From Acetobacter orientalis (GTDB lineage Bacteria > Pseudomonadota > Alphaproteobacteria > Acetobacterales > Acetobacteraceae), in the NCBI RefSeq assembly GCF_000963965.1, contig NZ_BAMX01000010.1:1-64000 (forward strand): a stretch of 64,000 nucleotides of DNA, in the 5' to 3' direction. The notes below the pieces were generated by a model, which was given only the letters and a program-made list of their open reading frames with translations, was not told the DNA's origin and did no database searches. The position numbers and the translations under genes are program-made. Positions within the stretch are counted from its first letter, which is position 1, and every line of letters begins with the position of its first letter. Shown piece after piece: positions 36,922-46,080 of the stretch.

Positions 36922-37344
36922 ATGCGCCATACAGCTTCTTACTCCGCCATTTTGGCCTCTCTTTTCTGCCTGCCAGTTCTTGGTGCACTGGTTTCTGGGG
37001 TGCTGGGCCTTTCTTTTCCTGCAGGGATACTGCCCGTTGTTTTGGCCGCCCTTATTGGCGCTGGCATTGGGTATTTTTTACACACAAAAACGCCCCCACA
37101 AATGCAGGAGTCGCACACAGCCACGCCTCCGGTTCAGGCTCCCGCTCCCATCACATCTGCGGCACTCAGCGGGGCTGAGCCAGACCCCAAACTCCGCCAC
37201 GATATTAAAGGCATTATTTCCCCCGCCATGTTGGCTATTGAGCAGCTAGAAACCAGCACAGACCCCACGGTGCAAAAAGCTGCCACAACCGTAAATGCCT
37301 CTTTTGACCGGCTATTAGCGCGGCTTAAACAACGCTCATCCTAA
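36922..37344 (+). CDS. Small membrane protein with H-box-like helix
   Basis: A 140-residue protein of unknown function. Two membrane segments (about 10-30 and 34-53) are followed by a Pro/Ala-rich linker (58-85) and a helical tail. The tail contains LRHDIKGIISPAML at 91-104 with His93 followed by Asp, then a second helix with Arg130. This resembles the dimerisation/phosphoacceptor hairpin of histidine kinases, but no ATP-binding domain follows. The start at ATG 36922 is chosen over GTG 36913. It diverges from rpmH and ends at a strong terminator. Confidence 0.75.
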   Translation: MRHTASYSAILASLFCLPVLGALVSGVLGLSFPAGILPVVLAALIGAGIGYFLHTKTPPQMQESHTATPPVQAPAPITSAALSGAEPDPKLRHDIKGIISPAMLAIEQLETSTDPTVQKAATTVNASFDRLLARLKQRSS

Positions 37345-37356
37345 AAAGCATCATAA

Positions 37357-37387
37357 AAAAAGCCGCCAGACTATACTGGCGGCTTTT
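37357..37387. terminator. Bidirectional Rho-independent terminator
   Basis: AAAAAGCCGCCAG, loop ACTATA, CTGGCGGCTTTT. It serves the H-box-like gene and the convergent gloA. Confidence 0.85.
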
Positions 37388-37412
37388 GTAAGCAATAGTG
37401 CACAGGCAGTGG

Positions 37413-37805
37413 TTATTCTGCCCGCTCTATCAGTTCTATTTTATAACCATCGGGGTCTTCAACAAAAGCAATAACCGTTGTGCCAAATTTTACCGGCCCA
37501 GCCTCTCGCGTTACCTTGCCTCCCCCCTCACGCACACGCTCAACAAGGGCAGCGACATCAGGCACCCCTATGGCAAAATGGCCAAAGCCCGTGCCCACAT
37601 CATATCCGTTATCCTGCCCCCAGTTATAGGTCAGTTCAATTTCTGCCTGCCCTTGGGCATTATCGCCAAAACCTATAAAAACCAGCGTATAACGCCCTTC
37701 TGGCACGTCTCTACGGCGCAGTTCATGCATACCCAGCAGCCGGTAAAAGGTGAGACTTTGCTCAAGGTTACGTACACGCACCATAGTATGAAGGTAGCTT
37801 GGCAT
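37413..37805 (-). CDS. gloA: Lactoylglutathione lyase (glyoxalase I)
   Basis: GloA converts the methylglyoxal-glutathione hemithioacetal to S-lactoylglutathione. The 130-residue VOC-fold protein keeps the four metal ligands of the Ni-type enzyme: His in YLHTMVRV, Glu in EIELTYN, His in GFGHFAIGV and Glu in YKIELIE. Monocistronic, with about 200 non-coding bases between it and lpxI. Confidence 0.95.
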   Translation of the reverse strand: MPSYLHTMVRVRNLEQSLTFYRLLGMHELRRRDVPEGRYTLVFIGFGDNAQGQAEIELTYNWGQDNGYDVGTGFGHFAIGVPDVAALVERVREGGGKVTREAGPVKFGTTVIAFVEDPDGYKIELIERAE

Positions 37806-38008
37806 TTTGATACCCTTTCTTCTCAGCTCTCTTTTGCACGCAGATCATTTTCAAACGCAAAGTAGGCGTTCACAAAACGTTTGCGCGCCCACGTAGAAAA
37901 TTTGGCGCCCACCCAGCCCAAAGGCCACGCATTACGGCACACACCTGCGCCCCTGCGGTCAGGAGAAACATGCGTAGCGCAAACGCAGCCAAAAGCCAGA
38001 CCAACCGC

Positions 38009-38851
38009 TCACACAGCAAAATGTGTTGGGTCGATCGCTATTAAAAACAGTCCAGCTTTATCAGCCTCGGCAATACAGCCGTCTCGGTCTGTCATAAGGG
38101 TGTTAGCAGCTTCAAACGCTACCCCTCGCAAACCTGCCTTGCTGGCGTTGCGTAAGGTTGAGGGGCCGATGGTTGGCATATCTGCCCGTTTGTCTTGCCC
38201 TGGCTTTAAAAGCTTCACCAGAACCCCCCCAGCGCCGGGCTGGTGGCACTCGCCAGCGCGTGCAAGCATTCGGTCTGTTCCTTCCATGGCTTCTACCGCC
38301 AATACAAGGCCATTTTGCACGACACACCCCTGCCCTATATCCAAGCAGCCGAGTGCCTGCACCACCTCTATACCGCGTTGAATATCCTGCCGTGCAAGGC
38401 TATCTGGTGCGACGCAGCCCAATATACCGGGTTGCGCTACAGCAGCCGATAAAAACTCGTGCGCGCCACGTACTGTAAAACCTTCCTCGCCCAAAATACG
38501 CACAAGGGCGGCCAAAAGCCCATCATCTCCCGCAAACAAAGCACGCCCTAGGCGCGCAAGAATACGCGCCCCTTCCGTATCTGGGCAAAGGCTCCGTAAA
38601 GACGGGCGGCGAATAGGCCCAATCAACACCAGATCGGAACATTTATGGGTATGCAAAAGAGAGAGCATGCGCCCAGCAGCCCCCAACCGCACCATTTCAT
38701 GCGGCCATGGGGCAAGTTGCTCAGGCTCTGCAAAGCCATCAAAACCAATAATAAAAACAGAGCGCCCTTGCGCACGGGCGGCCTCTGCTACCTGAGCTGG
38801 TAACGGGCCACCTCCTGCCAGAATACCAACCCCACCCACAGCCCAGCTCAC
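38009..38851 (-). CDS. lpxI: UDP-2,3-diacylglucosamine pyrophosphatase LpxI
   Basis: LpxI hydrolyses UDP-2,3-diacylglucosamine to lipid X in lipid A synthesis and replaces LpxH in most alphaproteobacteria. The 280-residue DUF1009 protein has GILAGGGPLPAQVAEAAR, the LVLIGPIRRPSL segment and the C-terminal KLLKPGQDKRADMPTIGPSTL (abridged) and GLRGVAFEA. The start overlaps lpxA by four bases. It ends the long rpoZ-to-lpxI run; lpxB, often next, is absent. Confidence 0.93.
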   Translation of the reverse strand: MSWAVGGVGILAGGGPLPAQVAEAARAQGRSVFIIGFDGFAEPEQLAPWPHEMVRLGAAGRMLSLLHTHKCSDLVLIGPIRRPSLRSLCPDTEGARILARLGRALFAGDDGLLAALVRILGEEGFTVRGAHEFLSAAVAQPGILGCVAPDSLARQDIQRGIEVVQALGCLDIGQGCVVQNGLVLAVEAMEGTDRMLARAGECHQPGAGGVLVKLLKPGQDKRADMPTIGPSTLRNASKAGLRGVAFEAANTLMTDRDGCIAEADKAGLFLIAIDPTHFAV

Positions 38852-39705
38852 GCGCCTTCGGTTTCTGCCGTACTATAGTCACCCCGTGCAATACGCACTA
38901 AACCACGCCGGCTTGGGGCATCAATAAAGGCCAGAATTTCTTTAATGCGTGGGTCTGCCCCAAAGTCACGCCGCACTGCTTCAAGCCGTGTTGCAAACGT
39001 GCCCTCTTCGTCCACTTTCGGGTAAAGTGTAAAATACGCCTTACGCATACGGTGGATCTCAGCAGATTGTACACCGTTACGCCGCAGCCAGATCCAGTGT
39101 AGGCTAACCAGGCGCGCACGGTTACCCAGCACACTGCCGTAGGGGATAACGTCTGCCTCTACCCCGGCAACGCCCCCCACAAGTGCTGCATGCCCAATAC
39201 GCACAAACTGATGAATAGCCGCAGACCCCATAATGCGCGCATCATCATCAATGACCACATGGCCCCCCATAACCACGTTATTGACAATAATAACGCGATT
39301 ACCCAACCAACAGTCGTGTGCTACATGGGCATTAGCCATAATGAGCACATCATCACCCACATGGGTAAGACCACTGCCTGACGCTGTACCACGGTGAATG
39401 GTCACATGCTCGCGCACAACAGTCCGAGCGCCCACCTCGCACCGAGTTGGCTCGCCTTTATATTTTAAGTCCTGCGGGGCCATACCAATGGTGCAAAACG
39501 GAAAATAACGAGACCCCGCACCTAAGCGGGTATGCCCATCAACCACTACGTGAGAAATAAGCTCTGCGTTGTCTTCAATGACTACGTGCGGGCCAACCGT
39601 GCACCATGGCCCTATAGAAACGCCCCTGCCAATTTGGGCCTCTGGCGCAACAATGGCAGTGGGGTGAATGACGGTTGCCCTGTTTTCCTGTACGGCATGC
39701 ACCAT
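38848..39705 (-). CDS. lpxA: UDP-N-acetylglucosamine O-acyltransferase LpxA
   Basis: LpxA adds the 3-hydroxyacyl chain at O-3 of UDP-GlcNAc, the first lipid A step. The 285-residue protein is a left-handed beta-helix (IHPTAIVAPEAQIG, and so on) with the catalytic His in NAHVAHDC and a C-terminal helical domain. GAGGAG precedes ATG 39705; the frame is open to 39765 but that extension is not conserved. Confidence 0.96.
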   Translation of the reverse strand: MVHAVQENRATVIHPTAIVAPEAQIGRGVSIGPWCTVGPHVVIEDNAELISHVVVDGHTRLGAGSRYFPFCTIGMAPQDLKYKGEPTRCEVGARTVVREHVTIHRGTASGSGLTHVGDDVLIMANAHVAHDCWLGNRVIIVNNVVMGGHVVIDDDARIMGSAAIHQFVRIGHAALVGGVAGVEADVIPYGSVLGNRARLVSLHWIWLRRNGVQSAEIHRMRKAYFTLYPKVDEEGTFATRLEAVRRDFGADPRIKEILAFIDAPSRRGLVRIARGDYSTAETEGA

Positions 39706-39840
39706 CTCAACTCCTCTTATGCCTGTTTTGCATAGTTCGACATGTACCAGAAAAATGCAAAACAAAGTTGCGCAGAAAACAGGCGCTTTCTGGGCAACCT
39801 ATTGTAATATGTCTAACAGAAGCGGAAAAATCTCCCACTT

Positions 39841-40317
39841 TTAGCCCATAATCATGGCACTAAAAGAAGCTTCAGCCACAGTTTGGCCGTCTACCTTGGC
39901 TTCCCCACGGAATTTCCAAACATTGGCACGGTGGCGTTCTTTTTTGACATGAATACGCACTTGGTCACCTGGCTCTACCGGGCGGCGGAACTTAGCGCCA
40001 TCAATCGTCATAAAATAAACCAGCTTACCTTCAAAAGCTTCACCCAGCGTCAAGACCACAAGGGTTGCAGCGGTCTGTGCCATAGCTTCAATAAGCAGCA
40101 CACCTGGCATAACTGGGCGCTCTGGAAAGTGGCCTTGAAAGAACGGCTCATTAACCGAAACATTCTTAATGCCAGTCGCCTCTTCTCCCAGAACAATATC
40201 CACCATTCTGTCGATAAGAAGAAAAGGATATCTGTGCGGAATCGCTTGCATAATGCGGTTGACATCAATTTTGTCGATTGTCTGCACGCTCTGCTGCGAC
40301 TCTTGTTTCGTCTCCAC
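39841..40317 (-). CDS. fabZ: 3-hydroxyacyl-ACP dehydratase FabZ
   Basis: FabZ dehydrates 3-hydroxyacyl-ACP in fatty acid elongation. The 158-residue hot-dog protein has PHRYPFLLIDRM, and the catalytic His and Glu in GHFPERPVMPGVLLIEAMAQ. It starts with GTG preceded by AGGGGAC. Its place between lpxD and lpxA is the usual one, since all three use the 3-hydroxyacyl-ACP pool. Confidence 0.96.
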   Translation of the reverse strand: METKQESQQSVQTIDKIDVNRIMQAIPHRYPFLLIDRMVDIVLGEEATGIKNVSVNEPFFQGHFPERPVMPGVLLIEAMAQTAATLVVLTLGEAFEGKLVYFMTIDGAKFRRPVEPGDQVRIHVKKERHRANVWKFRGEAKVDGQTVAEASFSAMIMG

Positions 40318-40361
40318 GTCCCCTAGACCACCCTTCTCGGCCAGAAAAATCTGGCGTTTGT

Positions 40362-41450
40362 TTACGCTTTATCCGAACTGCCTTGCGCAGATCCGGATGC
40401 TTTTTTAGCCAATTTACGCAATACTGCAACATTGCGGAAAAATTCACGGAAAGGCATAGCTGGGCTGCCTATAACATCTGCGCCGCTTTCAACGTCAGAC
40501 ATTACACCACACTGCGCACCAATGCGGGCTTTTGCCCCTATACGAATATGGCCAATTAAACCCGCTTGCGCCGCAACAGTCACAAAGTCTTCCAGCACGG
40601 TAGAGCCAGAAATACCCGCCTGGGACACCACAATACAGCAACGCCCCAACCGGGCATTATGCCCAATCTGCACCAAATTATCGAGACGAGAGCCTGCCCC
40701 AATAACCGTATCGTTCACCGAACCGCGATCGATAGTTGTATTGGCTCCAATTTCTACATCGTGCTCGATAACAACCCGGCCAAGCTGTGGCACGCTTTCA
40801 AAGCCATCTGGCCCGACAGCAAAACCAAAGCCGTCTTGCCCAATACGCGCCCCCGGTAACAAAATAACCCGCTCACCCAATACAGCATGAGAAAGCGTTA
40901 CATGGTTACCAATGCGGCAGTCTGCTGCAATTTGTACACCCTGACCGACAACAGTATGAGCGCCAATAATGCTGCGCGCACCTATCTCTGCCCCTGCACC
41001 AATAACGGCAAACGGCCCGATTTCGCACGACGGATCAATCTCAGCTGTCGGGTCAACGCAAGCTGAGGGATGAATACCCGGCTTAGCAGGTTGTAAGGGG
41101 TGGAAAAGCCGCGCAACCCGCGACCACGCCAAATATGGCGAAGATGAAACAAGTGCCGCACAGTGTGCTGGCACTTTTTCTGCAAAAGCAGATGCAACAA
41201 TAACCAGACCTGCCTGCGTTTGCTCAAGCAAGGGCGCGTAACGTCGGTTGTCTAGAAAACTGACATCACGCGGGCCTGCGCTTTGTAGCGGCGCAATACC
41301 GCTAAAGCTTGCCCCATCCAACTGTCCCTGCTTGGGCAGCTGGAGCGTCGCCCCTGCTGCTTGCGCAAGTGTTTGTGCATCAAACGGCCCAGAGCGCACA
41401 AAAAAACGTGCATTCGCTGGGCCCGAAGGAGAAGGCTGGGGCGCTGCCAT
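40362..41450 (-). CDS. lpxD: UDP-3-O-acylglucosamine N-acyltransferase LpxD
   Basis: LpxD adds the second 3-hydroxyacyl chain, at N-2. The 362-residue protein has the N-terminal uridine-binding domain (ISFLDN-like VSFLDNRRYAPLL) and a long left-handed beta-helix with GQDGFGFAVG and the catalytic His region (VQIGHNARLGRC). Two bases separate it from the ompH stop upstream. Confidence 0.95.
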   Translation of the reverse strand: MAAPQPSPSGPANARFFVRSGPFDAQTLAQAAGATLQLPKQGQLDGASFSGIAPLQSAGPRDVSFLDNRRYAPLLEQTQAGLVIVASAFAEKVPAHCAALVSSSPYLAWSRVARLFHPLQPAKPGIHPSACVDPTAEIDPSCEIGPFAVIGAGAEIGARSIIGAHTVVGQGVQIAADCRIGNHVTLSHAVLGERVILLPGARIGQDGFGFAVGPDGFESVPQLGRVVIEHDVEIGANTTIDRGSVNDTVIGAGSRLDNLVQIGHNARLGRCCIVVSQAGISGSTVLEDFVTVAAQAGLIGHIRIGAKARIGAQCGVMSDVESGADVIGSPAMPFREFFRNVAVLRKLAKKASGSAQGSSDKA

Positions 41451-41452
41451 GC

Positions 41453-42331
41453 TTATTTTTTCGGGCTAGCAGCAGGTGTCACCGCTGGTGCCGGGCCAGT
41501 AGCGGGTAGTTGCTGTTGGTCAGCATCTGCCGTTGTCGGCATTTTACCAGATTTTGCCAGCTCTTCTGGGTCAACATTCGCTTCAGGAATGAAAACGGCA
41601 GGCAGGATCGTATTTAGCTGCTTTGCCACTTCATTCGTAATATCTTGCCCATCAACATGCAAAGCAACTTGCTCGCTATGCAGCACAAGGTTCATACCAT
41701 GTGCACTGGCCACTTTCTGGATAACCTGCACCAACTCACGCTCAATCTGCCCCAGAGAAACCTGAGCCGCTTCCTGAATAATACGGTTGCGGTTTCTAAA
41801 CGTCTGCTGAGCCTTCATAACACGGCTTTGCAGGTTACGCTCACGGGACTGGATCTGGTCAGAGGTCATAGACTTAGCCTGAGCCTGCAATTTCTGCTGC
41901 TCATCACGCCAACCAGCCTGCTCTTTTTGCAGGTCTTGTGCCAGTTCATCACGCCGAGCACCAAGAATGCGCTCAACCTGCGCTGCAGCAGAAGACTGGC
42001 GCATAACGCCAGAAACGCTGATCACCCCAATAATAGCCTGTGGTGGGGCAACACTTTTAGGCAGCTCAGGTGCGTTAGGAATAGGCGGCAGTGGCAGAAC
42101 AGGTGAGCCCTGCTCTGCTTCTTCGCTATCCGTGGCCGGGCCAGGCACCCCAACCGGCGCTGTCGCGGCTGCACGATGCTGAGGGTGTGCCGCAGGTGCT
42201 GGCGCTGGCTGAGAGGCTTTCGGTACGAACCAGCCACCGCCAGAATTTTGCGCCTGCGCAGAAGGTGTTACGACAACAGAAAAAGACAGGAGAGCCGCTC
42301 CGAGAAGGGCCTTTCTGTATGAATAGGGCAT
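41453..42331 (-). CDS. OmpH/Skp-family periplasmic chaperone, extended
   Basis: Skp proteins hold unfolded outer-membrane proteins on their way to BamA. The 292-residue protein has a signal peptide ending SAQAQ near residue 28, a Pro/Ala-rich stretch to about 90, then the Skp core: IGVISVSGVMRQSSAA and a long coiled-coil region rich in Q, E, K and R from about 115 to 200. A Pro/Ala-rich tail follows. It is nearly twice the length of E. coli Skp (161). GAGGTAAG precedes ATG 42331. bamA lies seven bases upstream. Confidence 0.85.
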   Translation of the reverse strand: MPYSYRKALLGAALLSFSVVVTPSAQAQNSGGGWFVPKASQPAPAPAAHPQHRAAATAPVGVPGPATDSEEAEQGSPVLPLPPIPNAPELPKSVAPPQAIIGVISVSGVMRQSSAAAQVERILGARRDELAQDLQKEQAGWRDEQQKLQAQAKSMTSDQIQSRERNLQSRVMKAQQTFRNRNRIIQEAAQVSLGQIERELVQVIQKVASAHGMNLVLHSEQVALHVDGQDITNEVAKQLNTILPAVFIPEANVDPEELAKSGKMPTTADADQQQLPATGPAPAVTPAASPKK

Positions 42332-42338
42332 TCTTACC

Positions 42339-44807
42339 TCAGAATTGCTGGCCGAAGCCAAAGCGAAGAAGCTGTGTACGGTCATTATGGCTGCGCATAA
42401 CAGGCACACCAAGGTCAATATTCAACAGCCCAAACGGGCTCTGCCACGAGAAGCCTGCACCCGCACTTACACGTGGGTGCAAGGTGTCACCACTTACTGG
42501 GGTATAATCGGGTTGGTCTGTCACAGGGTTGGTCAGGCGGCGGCGTACACGCAGCCCGGCAAGGCTCCCTGAATCTACGAACGCGCGCCCTTTCACACCC
42601 ATGTCAGACAACATTGGAATGGGGAAATTAACCTGAGCAGACGCCGTATACATAAAGCGACCACCGATAAGATCTTCTGCTGAATGGCCAGGATTTGAAC
42701 CAACGCTTCGGGGGCCTGCACCACCATCAAGGAAGCCGCGTAGGTTGTTACCACCCAGATAGAAGTTATCGATAATATCGTGTCGACCACCGCCCCAGTC
42801 TGCCATGTAGCCAACGCCACCACGGAAAGCCACAGTCCAGTCATGGTTATTCATCAGGTTATCGAGCGGAATGTAATATGCAACGTTGGCCTTGCCACGG
42901 ACGTATTTTTCATTCCCGCCAAGACCGGCGAAGTCTCCACCGAGAGACACCATATAGCCGCTATGCGGGTTCATGTGGTTATCACGGCGATCATACATCA
43001 GAGTTGTACCGATCTGGGAAAGGGTAGAATGCCCTTTCTGATCAATAACATACCATGAAGATTCATCCCACACGCTGCCCACATTACGGCGGGTCAAGGT
43101 ATAGTTCCAAGACTGGGAGAGGTAACGGTTATAGGAGTACCCCATACGCAGGGTAAGACCGTACCGACTTTCAGAATAGTTCTGATACGTCATATACTTG
43201 TTCTCAATCCCGAACAGATCGAGACCTACAACCATATTTCGTCCCAGAAACGCGGGGTCAGTCACTGAGAAATCTGCCTGTTTCTGCCACATAGACATTG
43301 TGCCAGACAAACCAGCATCTACCCCGGTACCAAGCAAGTTATGCTGCTTTAAGCCAATATTACCAATAACGCCTACGTCTGTTGAGTAACCACCACCCAG
43401 CGAGAACTCACCGGTCGGCTTTTCAACAACGTTAACAGCCACGTTTGTCCGATCCTGTGCAGAACCGGGCGTTTCATCAATAGAAACAGTTTTAAAGAAC
43501 CCAAGATCTTGCAGGGCTGCCTTGGCATATTTTTTGTAGCTTGGCGTATAGGGGTCGCTCTCGGCAAACGGAAGCTGACGGCGTATGACGTTATCCTGCG
43601 TTACGGTGTTTCCGTTTACATCAATACGTTCAATGTAACGACGTGGGCCTTCGCTTACGTCAAACAGTAGGTTAACCACGCCTTTTTCAGGGTTACGGGC
43701 AATTTCTGGCCGTACCATAGCAAACGGATGCCCCTGCCCTTGCAGGATCTCTTCCATATCCGTTGCGTTGTCTTGCACCGCCTTACCATCGTACCACTGG
43801 TGGGCAAACAGCTCGACATACTTACGCAAAGACTTAGCCGGAACATGGCGCAGGCTTGAGCGAATATCAACCTTACCTAAACGGTAACGTGGACCTTCAT
43901 CTACCGTAAAGGTTACGTAAAAAGACTTACGGTCGGGAGACAATTCGCCTGTGGCATTTTTCACCTGAAAATCAACATAGCCGTTATTCAGGTAAAAATG
44001 CCGGAGCAGTTCCGCATCGTATTTCAGACGGTCTGGGTTGTATTCATCAGCCGAGGAGAAAAAGCGGAACCATGCTGTTTCTTTTGAAGAGACAACACCT
44101 GCCAGCTTATTTTCGCCAAAGGCTTTATTCCCGACAAACGCAATTTTACGGATAAGGGTTTGCGGCCCTTCTGTTACCTGAAAAATCACATCAACGCGGT
44201 TATGGGCCAGCTTAACAATTTGTGGCGTTACAACCGCCGCATAACGCGCTTTTTGGGCATAAACTTCCAGAATTTTCTGTCGGTCATCTGCCGTGCTTTC
44301 TGCCGAGAAAACCGCACGTGGCCGCAAAGAGATAACCTTACGCAGGTCTTCATCTTTAGCAGCGTGGTTTCCTTCAAATACAATACGGTTCACGATCGGG
44401 TTTTCAACCAACCGCACCTTGAGAATATTCCCTTCGCGGCGCAGGGTAACGTCTTTAAACAAACCCGTTGCGTAAAGTGTCTTCAAAGAGCGGTCGAGAT
44501 CGTCTTGCGCAAAGGCATCTCCTTCACGCACCACCATGTAAGACAGTACGGTATTGGTTTCGATACGGGTATTACCAGAGACCTCAATCTCTTCAATAAC
44601 ACCACCTTTCGGTAGCCCACTGCTGTGGGCCGAGGCAATTTCTGTGCTGGTAAGCCGCGCCCCACCATGCCGCACAGCGGACACCGCTGAAGGCGGGTGA
44701 GCCCGACCAGAATAATCTGCTGCTGTCGCGGCAACGGCATGACCTTCCTGAAACAGGAAAGGAACCATGCAAACAGACACAAAAAGGGCTGAACGCTTAC
44801 CCGTCAA
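42339..44807 (-). CDS. bamA: Outer membrane protein assembly factor BamA
   Basis: BamA is the essential core of the BAM complex. The 822-residue protein has a signal peptide, five POTRA domains (about 55-435; IEEIEVSGNTRIETNTV is the first strand) and a 16-strand barrel with the lid-loop motif in VRGKANVAYYIPL context and NNLRGF (VRGF-equivalent), ending in LLRFGFGQQF. The start is a TTG at 44807 with GGAGG ten bases upstream; the next ATG, 13 codons on, would remove the basic residues of the signal peptide. Confidence 0.95.
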   Translation of the reverse strand: MTGKRSALFVSVCMVPFLFQEGHAVAATAADYSGRAHPPSAVSAVRHGGARLTSTEIASAHSSGLPKGGVIEEIEVSGNTRIETNTVLSYMVVREGDAFAQDDLDRSLKTLYATGLFKDVTLRREGNILKVRLVENPIVNRIVFEGNHAAKDEDLRKVISLRPRAVFSAESTADDRQKILEVYAQKARYAAVVTPQIVKLAHNRVDVIFQVTEGPQTLIRKIAFVGNKAFGENKLAGVVSSKETAWFRFFSSADEYNPDRLKYDAELLRHFYLNNGYVDFQVKNATGELSPDRKSFYVTFTVDEGPRYRLGKVDIRSSLRHVPAKSLRKYVELFAHQWYDGKAVQDNATDMEEILQGQGHPFAMVRPEIARNPEKGVVNLLFDVSEGPRRYIERIDVNGNTVTQDNVIRRQLPFAESDPYTPSYKKYAKAALQDLGFFKTVSIDETPGSAQDRTNVAVNVVEKPTGEFSLGGGYSTDVGVIGNIGLKQHNLLGTGVDAGLSGTMSMWQKQADFSVTDPAFLGRNMVVGLDLFGIENKYMTYQNYSESRYGLTLRMGYSYNRYLSQSWNYTLTRRNVGSVWDESSWYVIDQKGHSTLSQIGTTLMYDRRDNHMNPHSGYMVSLGGDFAGLGGNEKYVRGKANVAYYIPLDNLMNNHDWTVAFRGGVGYMADWGGGRHDIIDNFYLGGNNLRGFLDGGAGPRSVGSNPGHSAEDLIGGRFMYTASAQVNFPIPMLSDMGVKGRAFVDSGSLAGLRVRRRLTNPVTDQPDYTPVSGDTLHPRVSAGAGFSWQSPFGLLNIDLGVPVMRSHNDRTQLLRFGFGQQF

Positions 44808-44936
44808 GATTTGCCACCCTCCATCCGGGTCGTTCCATAATCAGGAGTCCATCTCCTGATGGTATTTCGCCCACGATGGGACGTATCCGATAAAGCTGTT
44901 GTCACGCAAGTTCTTCCGTTCCAACCCAGCCGAACC

Positions 44937-46046
44937 TTAGCTTACTAAAGACGCAACCCATTTGAACAACCCAAAGCTGGAAAGGTCATTAAACGTGGAA
45001 AACAGAAAAAGACCAGCCAGAACAGCAAACCCGGCCTGAAAACTCACTTCCTGCACCCGTTTAGAAACCGGACGCCCCCTTGCTGCCTCTATCGCATAAA
45101 AGACAAGTCTTCCACCATCAAGAAGCGGCACCGGGAACAAGTTTATTAGACCCAGATTAACAGAAAGCAAAGCCATGAACGACAGCAGACTTGTAAAACC
45201 GTACTGCGCCACTTTACCCGACATTTGGGCAATTTTAAGCGGCCCGCCTAGGTCTTTGGCCGTATGCTGCCCTGTCAGGATTTGCCACACACCCTGAAGG
45301 GTCTGGACAGAAACTTTCCAAGTTTCTTTTACACCGGCCACAAAAGCCTTGTGTAAGGGTAAAGGCTTGCCAAACTCTGTCGCGAAAAGCACGCCAATGC
45401 GGCCATGCGGTGCAGCACTACCCGAATCGGTTACACTGCCAATGGTAAGCGGCAGCACAACATCTTGCCCATTACGACGCACGGTCAGAGTGGTTTGGGC
45501 ACCCGGCTGAGCCATAACTGTTGCTTGAACATCTTCAGCATTTTTAAACGCATGCTCACCAACCTTGAGCACCTCATCGCCTTTTTGCACACCAGCAACA
45601 GCGGCGGCACTATTGGGGAGCACCTGCGCCACATCGTTACGCACTTTAGGCTGCCCGCTTGCTACAAAAATAATTGTAAACAGCACAATGGCGAGCAAGA
45701 AATTAAAGACCGGCCCCGCCAAAATGACGATAGCCCGAGACAAAACAGATTTATCGTGGAAGGTACGCCCCGCAATCCAAGCTGCTTTTTGCTCAGGCGT
45801 TGCATCCTCAGGGTCTTCAAACCCATGCGGGCGTACAAACCCTCCTAACGGAATAGGGCAGATACGCCATTCCGTGCCACTTTTGTCGTACCAGCGAAAC
45901 AAGGCTGGCCCAAACCCAAGCGAAAATACCTCCACATGCACCCCACGCCAGCGGGCAGCAAGATAGTGGCCAAGCTCGTGAATCGTAACAAGCACACCCA
46001 GCACAAAGGCGAAGGAAACAAACGTACGGAGGTATTCGTGTATCAT
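44937..46046 (-). CDS. rseP: Site-2 intramembrane metalloprotease RseP
   Basis: RseP cleaves anti-sigma factors or remnant signal peptides within the membrane. The 369-residue protein has the zinc motif HELGH near residue 24, one clear PDZ domain (about 120-205; GVQKGDEVLKVGEHAF), and the third zinc ligand in PVPLLDGGRL. E. coli RseP has two PDZ domains (450 residues). It lies between dxr and bamA, the usual order. Confidence 0.93.
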   Translation of the reverse strand: MIHEYLRTFVSFAFVLGVLVTIHELGHYLAARWRGVHVEVFSLGFGPALFRWYDKSGTEWRICPIPLGGFVRPHGFEDPEDATPEQKAAWIAGRTFHDKSVLSRAIVILAGPVFNFLLAIVLFTIIFVASGQPKVRNDVAQVLPNSAAAVAGVQKGDEVLKVGEHAFKNAEDVQATVMAQPGAQTTLTVRRNGQDVVLPLTIGSVTDSGSAAPHGRIGVLFATEFGKPLPLHKAFVAGVKETWKVSVQTLQGVWQILTGQHTAKDLGGPLKIAQMSGKVAQYGFTSLLSFMALLSVNLGLINLFPVPLLDGGRLVFYAIEAARGRPVSKRVQEVSFQAGFAVLAGLFLFSTFNDLSSFGLFKWVASLVS

Positions 46047-46080
46047 GATAATCCGAATATCGGCGTTTCAGGTACCAAAC

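Noticed and set aside
37881-38381. 166-codon plus-strand frame opposite lpxI
   Set aside because: Most of it is antisense to lpxI, has no domain and is rich in Ser/Thr/Pro/Arg as expected of a shadow frame.
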